A stretch of 64,000 nt of DNA, taken from NCBI RefSeq assembly GCF_008729015.1, contig NZ_RKSM01000001.1, positions 62,001 through 126,000 on the forward strand, read 5' to 3'. Of this stretch, positions 52,913 through 61,217 are shown in pieces. Both the position numbers and the translations under genes were made by a program. Each line of letters starts with the position of its first letter. Positions within the stretch are counted from its first letter, which is position 1. This DNA is from Haloarcula sp. CBA1129 (GTDB lineage Archaea > Halobacteriota > Halobacteria > Halobacteriales > Haloarculaceae). Below the pieces are notes generated by a model. The model searched no databases. It had not been told where the DNA came from and saw only the letters and a program-made list of their open reading frames with translations.

Positions 52913-53716
52913 ATGACTGCAGGAAAACGCGCACGACTCGAACGCATCGGGACAGACGACACATACGTCATCATCCCGATGGACCACGGCATCACAATGG
53001 GGGCTGTAAAGGGCCTCAAAGACATCGAATCCACCATCGACGCGGTCACCAGCGGGGGCGCGGACGCCGTCCTCACCCAGCGGGGTATCGCCGGGCGCGT
53101 CCATCCGAACAAGAACGACGCGGGCTACATCACGCATCTCAACGGCTCTACCACTATCGGGCCGGACGAGCAGGATAAGCGAACCACCGGCACTGTTCAG
53201 GACGCCATCCGCGCCGGGGCCGACGCCGTCTCGTTCCATATCAACGTCGGCAGCCAGTACGAACCCGAACAGATCGAAGAGCTCTCCGAACTGACGACCG
53301 AAGCCAGCCAGTACGGCCTGCCGGTGCTGGCGATGGCCTACGCCCGCGGCCCCGACATCGACGCCGAGAACGAGGACTACAACCAATCCGTCGGCCACGC
53401 CGTCCGGCTGGCCGAGGAACTCGGCGCGGACATCGTCAAGACGGGCTACACCGGCTCCGCGGAAACCTTCCAGCACGTCGTCGAGTCCACGTCGCTGCCG
53501 GTGGTCATCGCCGGCGGCTCGAAGGGGACTGACGAAGACACCGTTCGCATGGTCCGAGGAACGATGGACGCCGGGGCCTCCGGCGTCTCGATGGGCCGCT
53601 CTATTTTCCAGCACGACGAACCGGAGAAGATCGCCCGCGCCGTCTCCGCTGTCGTCCACGACGACGCCACCACCGAAGAGGCGCTCCGCGAGGCCGGACT
53701 GGCCGTCGAAGCTTAG
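52913..53716 (+). CDS. 2-amino-3,7-dideoxy-D-threo-hept-6-ulosonate synthase (archaeal AroA')
   Basis: This enzyme makes the first intermediate of the archaeal route to 3-dehydroquinate from aspartate semialdehyde and a 6-deoxy-ketohexose phosphate. The 267-residue class I aldolase-like protein has VIIPMDHGITMGAVKG, SFHINVGSQYEPEQ, the Schiff-base Lys in DIVKTGYTGSAE, and PVVIAGGSKG. It starts 26 nt after trpA, probably in the same transcript. Its partner dehydroquinate synthase II is at 55.3 kb. Fructose-bisphosphate aldolase is the main alternative, made unlikely by context. Confidence 0.9.
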   Translation: MTAGKRARLERIGTDDTYVIIPMDHGITMGAVKGLKDIESTIDAVTSGGADAVLTQRGIAGRVHPNKNDAGYITHLNGSTTIGPDEQDKRTTGTVQDAIRAGADAVSFHINVGSQYEPEQIEELSELTTEASQYGLPVLAMAYARGPDIDAENEDYNQSVGHAVRLAEELGADIVKTGYTGSAETFQHVVESTSLPVVIAGGSKGTDEDTVRMVRGTMDAGASGVSMGRSIFQHDEPEKIARAVSAVVHDDATTEEALREAGLAVEA

Positions 53717-55023
53717 AGGCCAAACAACGCCCGCATTCGCGCGCCGAGACCGTCAGCATCATCCCCATCGTTGGTGGCCTCCGAATCACTTTCGCGCGTG
53801 GAGTCTGACGGCGAGCCGGTGGCCGGCTCAGTCTCGTGCTGTGATGCGCCGGTATCTTGGCCCAAATCGTTGCCAGCGGATTGCGATGTCCCAGCGGCCG
53901 CGTCCGGCATGTGGGCATTTTCAGCTGCTCCGTCACCCAGTCCTGAATCGGTGTCTACCAGATCAGTGCCGTCAATTATCGACGGGGCTTCAGCGTTCTC
54001 CTCTGATCCCGGTGGCTGGCGCTCTGAGACAGGCGTTCTCGCGGAGCCAGCTGATTCCGCTGTGTCATCCGCCGGCCGATCAGCTCCGGCTTCCTGACTG
54101 GCCGGCGATGGGCCGATCAGGTCGCTATCGTCAGCGCTCCCATCCGAGTGGTGAATTTTCCGGCCACCGTCCGTTGTGCCGACGGACTCGGCTGTATGCG
54201 GCTGTGTCTGGTGGTCCGTTCGACGGGATGCTGACACTGTGTCGTCCGGGATGGGTGAGTCCGATTGAGTGGGTGTGTCCGCTGTGGACTCAGTTGACGC
54301 CTTTTCTGCTTCGACAAGCTGTTTCGAGATCCGTTTATAAGCGATTGCGGCGCCGCTGCTGGGTGCGTTTTGAACGACAGGGACGCCGCCGTCTTGTGAG
54401 TGCGGGACGGCGTCGTCCTCCGGAACGTGACCGAGCAGTTCGACGTTGAGGAACTCCGATATCTCGTCGGCACCCGGTGACGCGCCCGTCCCGGACTTCG
54501 TGAGGATGAGGCCCCGGACTGGCGCGTCGACCCGCTCGGCGAGCTCTTTCGTGTTCGAAACGTTCCGGATCGACGCCACCCGCGGTGTCGAAACAAGCAG
54601 AACCTCGTCGGCGAGCTGGAGCGGCCGAATCGTCTCCTCACTCACGCCCGCTGGCGTGTCTAACAGAACGACATCGTGGTGCCACCGGAGGGTTTCGACG
54701 ATATCGGGAAGCCGGTCGAGGTCGGTGTCAACGTACCCGTCGAGCGTGGTCCCGCTCGGAACGATTGTGAGGTTTGTGTCGGTTTCGTACATCGCATCCG
54801 TTACTGACGCGTCGCCGGCGAGTACGTCATGCAGCGTCGCGTCTTCGTCGGTGTCAATGTCTACATCGAGAAAATCGACGAGGTTCGCCATCGGGAGGTC
54901 CATCTCCACGACGACAGTCGAGTATCCAGCTGTTGCCAGCAGCGTCCCGAGGTTGATGCTGGATGTCGTTTTTCCGACCCCGCCTTTCGCCCCGGCAACT
55001 GTATAGACGTGGTTAGTCACCAT
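53713..55023 (-). CDS. MinD-family ATPase with long acidic C-terminal tail
   Basis: A 436-residue protein. The first 240 residues are a MinD/ParA ATPase with the deviant Walker A AKGGVGKTTSSINLG, a switch II-type LLDTPAGVSEETIR and ELAERVDAPVRGLILTKS. Residues 245-425 form a Ser/Thr/Asp/Glu-rich low-complexity tail, ending in a short conserved-looking ADGLGARMRALFGL. A long C-terminal extension is also known for Haloferax MinD4, which positions archaella and chemosensory arrays, but orthology is not established. It is convergent with the aldolase gene (4-nt overlap) and splits the aromatic gene block. Confidence 0.88.
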   Translation of the reverse strand: MVTNHVYTVAGAKGGVGKTTSSINLGTLLATAGYSTVVVEMDLPMANLVDFLDVDIDTDEDATLHDVLAGDASVTDAMYETDTNLTIVPSGTTLDGYVDTDLDRLPDIVETLRWHHDVVLLDTPAGVSEETIRPLQLADEVLLVSTPRVASIRNVSNTKELAERVDAPVRGLILTKSGTGASPGADEISEFLNVELLGHVPEDDAVPHSQDGGVPVVQNAPSSGAAIAYKRISKQLVEAEKASTESTADTPTQSDSPIPDDTVSASRRTDHQTQPHTAESVGTTDGGRKIHHSDGSADDSDLIGPSPASQEAGADRPADDTAESAGSARTPVSERQPPGSEENAEAPSIIDGTDLVDTDSGLGDGAAENAHMPDAAAGTSQSAGNDLGQDTGASQHETEPATGSPSDSTRESDSEATNDGDDADGLGARMRALFGL

Positions 55024-55274
55024 CTGTAGCAGGAAAGTATTCTGTGATCACATGATTGGTCAAGCTCATTGATAAGTCTGCTGGCCAACATTTGATTACG
55101 ATAACTAGATACAGTAAATAATAACGGCCGAATTGCGCAGTCTCGAATTACAGGAAATCCAACGGTTCTCGTCCTCGGCAGCGACAGATCACGACTCCCG
55201 CTGGACTGTCTGCTATCCGACAGTCCGACCCGGGTTCCGCCACGTTCAAGCCCCGCCGTTGCGGACGTGGGCGT

Positions 55275-56441
55275 ATGACTCGAAGCGTCTGGCTCAAAGC
55301 CGACAGCGAAGTCGGCGACTGGGAGACACGGAAACGCCGGATAACCGCCGGTATCGAGGCCGGCGTCGACTGGGTACTGGTCGACGAGGAAGACGTCGAC
55401 CGCGTCTCGGAACTCGGGGAGATAAACATCGCCGCGTTCACCAACGGCGACGTCCACGTGATGGAGGCCGAGGCAGCGGACTCAGAGGCCGATGCAACCA
55501 TCGTCGGCAAAGACGGTGAGGGCGACGGCACGGTTGACCTTCCGTCCGATTTCTCCGGCTCAGCGGATCTTTCGACGCTCCGGCAGAACGGGGCCGCTCC
55601 CGATGGCGGCTACGTCCGCATCTTCGATGAGGACTACGAGGCCTTCGCCGAAGCGGTCGCCGCTGAAGCCGATTTCACTATCGTTATCGGCGAGAACTGG
55701 CAGATAATCCCGCTGGAGAACCTTATCGCCCGCGTCGGCGAGGAGACCGACCTTATCGCCGGCGTCCGGACCGCCGAGGACGCCCGAACGGCCTACGAGA
55801 CGCTGGAGTTGGGGGCCGACGGCGTCCTGCTGGACACGGACGACGTCGACGAGATACGCAAGACCGTCGAGGTCCGCGACGAGATGGGCCGGGAGTCACT
55901 CGATCTGGAGTACGCCGAGGTCACCGCCATCGAGCAGACTGGCTCCGCCGACCGCGTCTGTATCGACACGGGCAGCCTGATGGAACACGACGAGGGGATG
56001 CTCGTCGGGTCGATGGCGCGCGGCCTCTTCTTCGTCCACGCTGAGACGGCGGAGTCGCCGTACGTCGCCTCCCGGCCGTTCCGGGTCAATGCCGGCGCGG
56101 TCCACGCCTACGTCCGAACCCCCGACGGCGGGACGAAGTACCTCTCGGAACTCCAGTCCGGTGATGAGGTCCAGATCGTCGACGCGAAGGGTCGCACCCG
56201 CGAGGCCATCGTCGGCCGCGCGAAAATCGAGAAGCGCCCCATGTTCCGCGTGCAGGCCGAGACCGCGGACGGCGACCGCATCGAGACGCTGCTCCAGAAC
56301 GCCGAGACGATCAAAGTCCACACTCAGGACGGGCGAACCGCCGTCACGAACCTCGAACCCGGTGACGAAATCCTCATCTACCACGAGGATACGGCGACGC
56401 ACTTCGGCGAACGGATCGAAGAGAGCATCATCGAGAAGTAA
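55275..56441 (+). CDS. 3-Dehydroquinate synthase II (archaeal AroB')
   Basis: An NAD-dependent enzyme converting the product of the aldolase at 52.9 kb to 3-dehydroquinate. The 388-residue protein begins MTRSVWLKADSEVGDWETRK and contains the family stretches ENWQIIPLENLIA, GADGVLLDTDDVDEI, DTGSLMEHDEGMLVGSMARG and RPFRVNAGAVHAYV. Full length. It has its own promoter region of 251 bp shared with the divergent MinD-like gene. With aroD it completes the first archaeal shikimate steps. Confidence 0.94.
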   Translation: MTRSVWLKADSEVGDWETRKRRITAGIEAGVDWVLVDEEDVDRVSELGEINIAAFTNGDVHVMEAEAADSEADATIVGKDGEGDGTVDLPSDFSGSADLSTLRQNGAAPDGGYVRIFDEDYEAFAEAVAAEADFTIVIGENWQIIPLENLIARVGEETDLIAGVRTAEDARTAYETLELGADGVLLDTDDVDEIRKTVEVRDEMGRESLDLEYAEVTAIEQTGSADRVCIDTGSLMEHDEGMLVGSMARGLFFVHAETAESPYVASRPFRVNAGAVHAYVRTPDGGTKYLSELQSGDEVQIVDAKGRTREAIVGRAKIEKRPMFRVQAETADGDRIETLLQNAETIKVHTQDGRTAVTNLEPGDEILIYHEDTATHFGERIEESIIEK

Positions 56442-56477
56442 GCCGGCTTCAGCCCGGGACTGACCGCAGGCCCGAGG

Positions 56478-56894
56478 TTACTGCTGGTCTGCCTCGACCG
56501 GTTCCAGTTGCGTCGTACACCAGTGGCAGAAGTCGATGTCCTCATCGAGTTCCTTGCCGCAGTTCGGACACTTCATGCCGGCTTCGACCTCCTGTGTCTG
56601 GTTTTCGTTGACCGCGACCCAGTAGGCGTCGGCGACGTTAAGCGTCGTAATCACGACCGAGCCGATTGTTACTTCCGTGGGTCTGGACTGATACGACGAC
56701 GAGATAGCATCTAGGCTTAGCTGGGTGACGGGCTCGATAGCGCCAGTGACGACAAACACCACCGACAGCATGAACAAGAACCCGAGCCACAGCAGTCCCC
56801 GACCCCACTTACGAAGGTAGAAGTGTCCCAATCCCGGGAAAATGAACGCAAGCACTACGGCCAGTAACGGCCGCTTGCGTCCTATGTCAGTCAT
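56478..56894 (-). CDS. Small membrane protein with C-terminal zinc ribbon
   Basis: A 138-residue protein starting MTDIGRKRPLLAVVLAFIFP. The next segment GLGHFYLRKWGRGLLWLGF resembles the TM2-type fold, and two or three hydrophobic helices follow. The C-terminus is a treble-clef-like zinc ribbon: CPNCGKELDEDIDFCHWC. The soluble zinc domain probably faces the cytoplasm. Function unknown. It lies between dehydroquinate synthase II (convergent) and aroD (same strand, 85 bp). Confidence 0.78.
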   Translation of the reverse strand: MTDIGRKRPLLAVVLAFIFPGLGHFYLRKWGRGLLWLGFLFMLSVVFVVTGAIEPVTQLSLDAISSSYQSRPTEVTIGSVVITTLNVADAYWVAVNENQTQEVEAGMKCPNCGKELDEDIDFCHWCTTQLEPVEADQQ

Positions 56895-56979
56895 ACTCCG
56901 CGAATCCGTCTCGCATACTCCTATATCTTCCGAAGGATTACCGTCCGGAGGAAAATCATGTGACAGGCGCAGGCTGCCT

Positions 56980-57669
56980 TCAGGCGTTGCTCTGTAGCTG
57001 TCCGACCAGCGTCCGGAGCGTCGCGAGGTCGTACTGCCCCGGTGCGGTCGCGTCGGCCGGGTCGACCGGCGCGTAGCCGATACGGGAGCCGTACAGCGGG
57101 GCGACGGCTCTGGAGTGGCGACCGGCCGCACCCATGCACATCGTGGCCACCTGCTCGCCGCCGGTCGTCATTTCACGGGTCGCTCCCAGCATCGCCAGTA
57201 CGTCGTCCGGCGACTGGGCCGTACTTGCCATCTTTCCCACGTCGCCGTGTGTACAGGCTCGTTCGAGTCGACTCACGATGGCGTCACGGTCGGGCGTCGA
57301 CTCGAAGTTGTGCGTCGAGACGACCACGGATGCGCCGTTGTCGCGGGCCGTATCGGCGACCCGTCCGGCGTCGTGGTCGCCGGCTCCTTCGAGCGCTGCG
57401 AGTTCGAGGTCGACGGCCGTCACGGCGTCGTGTTCGAGCGCGGTTTCGAGCGCGTCGAGTCGGCCGGCGGTGTCGGCCGCCTCGCCGCCCTCCCACGTCG
57501 GTCGGTTCGTGACGAGTACCGGGAGCTCACCGTCGTAGGCGTCTAGTTGTGCCAGTGGCTCGTCGGCGAAATCCATCCGTAGTTCCACCCCGTCGGCATC
57601 GGCGCGGGCGGCCGGCGCCACCCCGAGGTCATCGGTAGCGGCGAGCAGCGTGAACGACTCGAAGTTCAT
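56980..57669 (-). CDS. aroD: 3-Dehydroquinate dehydratase, type I
   Basis: This enzyme dehydrates 3-dehydroquinate to 3-dehydroshikimate through a Schiff base. The 229-residue protein carries His120 (VVVSTHNFEST) and the imine-forming Lys146 (GDVGKMAST); the end region SRIGYAPVDPADATAPGQ provides the substrate loop. ATG 57669 is preferred to 57693, which adds eight residues outside the domain. It is near the other aro genes but on the opposite strand and downstream of the methyltransferase. Confidence 0.93.
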   Translation of the reverse strand: MNFESFTLLAATDDLGVAPAARADADGVELRMDFADEPLAQLDAYDGELPVLVTNRPTWEGGEAADTAGRLDALETALEHDAVTAVDLELAALEGAGDHDAGRVADTARDNGASVVVSTHNFESTPDRDAIVSRLERACTHGDVGKMASTAQSPDDVLAMLGATREMTTGGEQVATMCMGAAGRHSRAVAPLYGSRIGYAPVDPADATAPGQYDLATLRTLVGQLQSNA

Positions 57670-57705
57670 ACGTTGGCTTCGATGGAGTCGCACAAAAAGC
57701 CGCGC

Positions 57706-58734
57706 TTACTCGACCGGCTCGTGGACGGCCCGGAAACCGTCATCGGTCGGCTCGATAGAGTCGACCGCGTAGAACTGAATCCGCTGCTCCTGTTTCGTGT
57801 TGACGGCGAAGTCGTACTGCTTGGCTTCGTAGCCCGGTTCCTTGCCGTCGGCCCGCCGCTGTTCCACCCACGAGCGGTGGTCGGCGAGGCGCTCCTGAGC
57901 GATGGTCCGGGAGCGTTCCGGTGCGGTGGCGACTCGGTCTTCGAGCGCCGATAGCAGGTCCGGATCGCGGTCCACCCCAACCGAGTTCCGACCGGCGACC
58001 ATCGCTGCCAGCGTGGTCGTCCCGGTCCCGAGAAACGGGTCGAGCACGGTGTCGCCATACACCGAGAACATGGAGATGAGTCGGTACGGCACCGTCAGCG
58101 GGAACGCACCCGAGCGGTCCCGGAGGCCGTCGTCGAGCTCCTGTGCCTCGCCGCGGAGTTCCCAGAGGTCGGAGAACCACTCGTTGCGTTCCTCCCAGAA
58201 GTAGGCGCTCTCGTAGCGGCGGTCAGCGCCCGGTTCGAGGCGGCGGCGCTCCCCGTTGCGGAACACGAGGATGTGTTCGTGTTCAAGCGTCGGATAGGCG
58301 TTGGGCGGGACCATCCCCGAACCCATGAACTTCGCGCCGCTGTTGGTCGGTTTGCGCCACAGGATGTCGGGCAGCGCGCGCAGTCCGTGGTCGGTCAGCC
58401 GGTCGGTTATCTCCGCGTGGTTCGGATAGGAGCGAAAGCCGTCGTCCATCGAACGTGTCGCGTCCCCGACGTTGATGCAGGCGATACCGCCGGGAACCAG
58501 AACACGCTCTATCTCCGCCCACACCGAATCGAGTACGTCGTGCATCAGCGTGAACGCTCGGTCCCCGTCGCCGCGGTCCAGCGCCGATCCGATGTCGGGG
58601 TCCAGTTCAGCGAAGATGTCGTCCCACATCTCGATCATCGGGTACGGGGGGGACGTGACCACCAGTTCGACGCTGTCGTCGGGACAGTCGAGCGTTCGGG
58701 CGTCACCGGTTTGAACCCGGTGTGTCGTCTCCAT
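57706..58734 (-). CDS. zim: Orphan DNA methyltransferase (Zim-like, possibly CTAG-specific)
   Basis: A 342-residue SAM-dependent N4-cytosine/N6-adenine-type methyltransferase of the permuted class. Motif IV is VVTSPPYPM in the N-terminal part, and the SAM-binding motif I DPFLGTGTTTLA is C-terminal. The SPPY form points to N4-methylcytosine. There is no restriction or specificity gene beside it. The position between the aromatic genes and aglD resembles, from memory, that of Zim, the CTAG methylase of Haloferax; the CTAG specificity is therefore an inference. It is 36 nt from aroD. Confidence 0.78.
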   Translation of the reverse strand: METTHRVQTGDARTLDCPDDSVELVVTSPPYPMIEMWDDIFAELDPDIGSALDRGDGDRAFTLMHDVLDSVWAEIERVLVPGGIACINVGDATRSMDDGFRSYPNHAEITDRLTDHGLRALPDILWRKPTNSGAKFMGSGMVPPNAYPTLEHEHILVFRNGERRRLEPGADRRYESAYFWEERNEWFSDLWELRGEAQELDDGLRDRSGAFPLTVPYRLISMFSVYGDTVLDPFLGTGTTTLAAMVAGRNSVGVDRDPDLLSALEDRVATAPERSRTIAQERLADHRSWVEQRRADGKEPGYEAKQYDFAVNTKQEQRIQFYAVDSIEPTDDGFRAVHEPVE

Positions 58735-58856
58735 ACCGGGTCCCAGCGGACGGGACGACTCTAGTCTTGCGGTTATCGGTCGGCGAAGTACACGCTTTGC
58801 GTGTGACACTCGATGGCAAAAACGGCCCTCACAGCGGTGCAACGCGAGTACCGAGC

Positions 58857-59822
58857 TTACGCGACAGGAAGGTCCTGCTCGGCTTCCAGCAGTTCGTGAT
58901 AGCGGTTGCGGATGGTGACCTCGGAGATGTCGGCGACCTCAGATACCGCGGCTTGGGTCGTCTTCTCGTTGGTCAACAGCGCAGCGGCGTAGACGGCGGC
59001 GGCGGCGAGGCCGACCGGCGACTTACCGGAGTGGACGCCCTGTTCCTTGGCGTTCTGGAGCAGTTGGCGGGCGCGGTGCTCGGCCTCGTCGGACAGTTCA
59101 AGCGAGGAGGCAAACCGCGGGACGTAGCTCTCGGGATCGGCGGGGCGGACTTCGAGCGAGAGCTCGCGGACGACGTAGCGGTAGGTGCGGGCGATCTCGC
59201 TCTTTTCGACGCGGGAGACCTCCGTGATCTCGTCGAGGCTCCGCGGGACGCCGGCCTGACGAGCGGCGGCGTAGACGGAGGCCGTCGAGACACCCTCGAT
59301 GGAGCGGCCGGGAAGCAGGTCTTCGTCGAGTGCACGGCGGTAGATGACGCTGGCCGTCTCGCGGACGTTCTCCGGCAGACCGAGCGCGGAGGCCATGCGG
59401 TCGATCTCACCGAGGGCCTGCTTGAGGTTGCGCTCCTTGGAGTCACGGGTACGGAACCGCTCGTTCCACTTGCGCAGGCGTTGCATCTTCTGGCGCTGTT
59501 TGCCCGACAGGGAGTTGCCGTAGGCGTCCTTATCGCGCCAGTCGATGTTGGTCGAGAGGCCCTTGTCGTGCATCATGTTCGTCGTCGGCGCGCCGACGCG
59601 GGACTTCTCGTCTTTCTCGCTGGAGTCGAACGCGCGCCACTCGGGCCCGCGGTCGATTTCGTCGGACTCGACGACTAGGCCACAGTCCTCACAGACCGTC
59701 TCGCCGTGTTCGTCGTCGATAACGAGCGAGCCACTGCACTCCGGGCACGCTGTGCTCTCCGATTCCGTCGACTCCGTCGTCTGTTCCTCATGCTGCTGTC
59801 GCGTCCGTGTGTGTTCACTCAT
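58857..59822 (-). CDS. tfb: Transcription initiation factor TFB
   Basis: This factor recruits RNA polymerase to TBP-bound promoters. The 321-residue protein has an N-terminal zinc ribbon (CPECSG and, later, CEDCG), the B-finger/reader region (SSEKDEKSRVGAPTTNMMHD), and two cyclin-like repeats at about residues 120-215 and 225-310. The C-terminal helix-turn-helix, EVADISEVTIRNRYHEL, contacts the BRE. Haloarchaea carry several TFBs; this one cannot be numbered from the window. An acidic tail of about 25 residues precedes the ribbon. An AT-rich element (GTTTTAATAAC on the minus strand) lies about 80 nt upstream. Confidence 0.96.
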   Translation of the reverse strand: MSEHTRTRQQHEEQTTESTESESTACPECSGSLVIDDEHGETVCEDCGLVVESDEIDRGPEWRAFDSSEKDEKSRVGAPTTNMMHDKGLSTNIDWRDKDAYGNSLSGKQRQKMQRLRKWNERFRTRDSKERNLKQALGEIDRMASALGLPENVRETASVIYRRALDEDLLPGRSIEGVSTASVYAAARQAGVPRSLDEITEVSRVEKSEIARTYRYVVRELSLEVRPADPESYVPRFASSLELSDEAEHRARQLLQNAKEQGVHSGKSPVGLAAAAVYAAALLTNEKTTQAAVSEVADISEVTIRNRYHELLEAEQDLPVA

Positions 59823-60077
59823 TGGTTGCGAAGGCGGGTGCTCACCGGGTGAGAGACATCGCAGAACCCGGAGGCAGTCGGTAACACTGTATTCGAACGA
59901 AAGTTATTAAAACATTCCGGTATTGTAATGGAGACCGTCGATACACGTCACGTAACCCATGTTTGTGCATCAGTCGCATGACCATTCATATGGCAGCCCT
60001 TGTGTGTTTCAGGCTGATTTCCCACAACCCAGATATAATTGCCGACGATGTGGAGTAGTCCTTTTCGCTATCACCTC

Positions 60078-60998
60078 CTACTGAAACGTCTCGACGACAG
60101 CGGGCAGACACCCCTCGCTAGGTTCGTAATATGAATTGTGGTCAGCAACGATCTCCGTTACATCGTAATCAGTGTAGTTTTCGGGGGCATCTTCGGGACT
60201 CTGAACACCCGTTTCACCGACCGCTTCCGCCCACTCGGCAGCACTGAATGCAATCCCCAGCACCGTGTCGTCGTCCTTGTGGAAGTTGTTGAAAGACGTG
60301 GTGGCGTACTCAATCGGCTCACCGTACGCTTCGTCGACCTCAACGACGGATTCTCCGATAGCGCCACCCAGTAGCGTCACCGATGTGACGGCATCTTCAC
60401 GGCCGCGCTCGTGAAGCGATTCCACCGCCTCGACAGCTACCTTTGCGCCAAGCGAATGTCCGATTATCCGGATTGGAAGCCCACCGCCGTCGTTGTGGTC
60501 GACAACCCACTGTGCGAGTTTCGGACCGTTCTGTTCGGCGATAGCGACGCCCTCGTTCCAGCCGATGCCGTCGCCCTTATCGGCATCCCAAGTAAATCCC
60601 ACGGTGAATTGGTCGTATTCGTTCTCTTCAAGCCCGATCTGACAGGTGTAGGCGGCGTTTCGAGCATCCGTTTCCCCGAGACTCCAACCGTGGACGAAGA
60701 TGACGAGTTCCGAATAATCACTGTCCTGACTAGAGTCCCAATCCCCGATTGCTTCGTACTCTGTCTCAGTATACTCAGATTTCAGTTTTGCGTCGTCTGT
60801 GAACTGATCACGCGTCGAAACGAGCGGGAACCCCGATGGAGCCGTGTACTCTCCGTCATCACCGCCGAATTTGCCGCCTCGTACAGAGCCACTCGCACCG
60901 AGTGCTGCCACCGATGCCACAGTACCGGTCGAGGCTTTGAGGAACCTCCGTCGCGTTTGGCTGTCCAGTTCGCCCGATTGTATGCTACGTTGGAACAT
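60078..60998 (-). CDS. Tat-exported lipase-like alpha/beta hydrolase
   Basis: A 306-residue protein. A Tat signal (TRRRFLKASTGTVASVAALG) is followed by an acidic mature chain. The catalytic Ser is in IRIIGHSLGAKVA (GHSLG, typical of lipases), preceded by VIFVHGWSLGE. The rest, with a conserved NNFHKDDDTVLG near residue 240, fits secreted triacylglycerol-lipase-like hydrolases of haloarchaea. Base composition is clearly more AT-rich than the neighbours, suggesting acquisition. A TATA-rich stretch (AATTATATAATATTA) lies 23-37 nt before the start. Confidence 0.85.
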   Translation of the reverse strand: MFQRSIQSGELDSQTRRRFLKASTGTVASVAALGASGSVRGGKFGGDDGEYTAPSGFPLVSTRDQFTDDAKLKSEYTETEYEAIGDWDSSQDSDYSELVIFVHGWSLGETDARNAAYTCQIGLEENEYDQFTVGFTWDADKGDGIGWNEGVAIAEQNGPKLAQWVVDHNDGGGLPIRIIGHSLGAKVAVEAVESLHERGREDAVTSVTLLGGAIGESVVEVDEAYGEPIEYATTSFNNFHKDDDTVLGIAFSAAEWAEAVGETGVQSPEDAPENYTDYDVTEIVADHNSYYEPSEGCLPAVVETFQ

Positions 60999-61020
60999 AC
61001 CAGAAACGCGTAGCCTTCCA

Positions 61021-61035
61021 AATTATATAATATTA
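61021..61035 (-). promoter_or_regulatory. TATA region of the lipase-like gene
   Basis: AATTATATAATATTA on the plus strand, about 23-37 nt upstream of the ATG at 60998. It belongs to an AT-rich block extending to about 61100, unusual for this chromosome. Confidence 0.5.
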
Positions 61036-61217
61036 ACTATTATAATTAACATTGTTGGTAAAAACGCCATTATTTATAAGATTAGTAAAGAAATACACTG
61101 CTCCAGAATCTGCCAGCTGGAATGAATCTTAGTAGAGTATTGTTGTACCGTCCCGGGTACTGTCAGGGAAATCCCGGTAGTGATGGAGTGCTGCTGCGGG
61201 GCGCGTCAAAACTGTAC

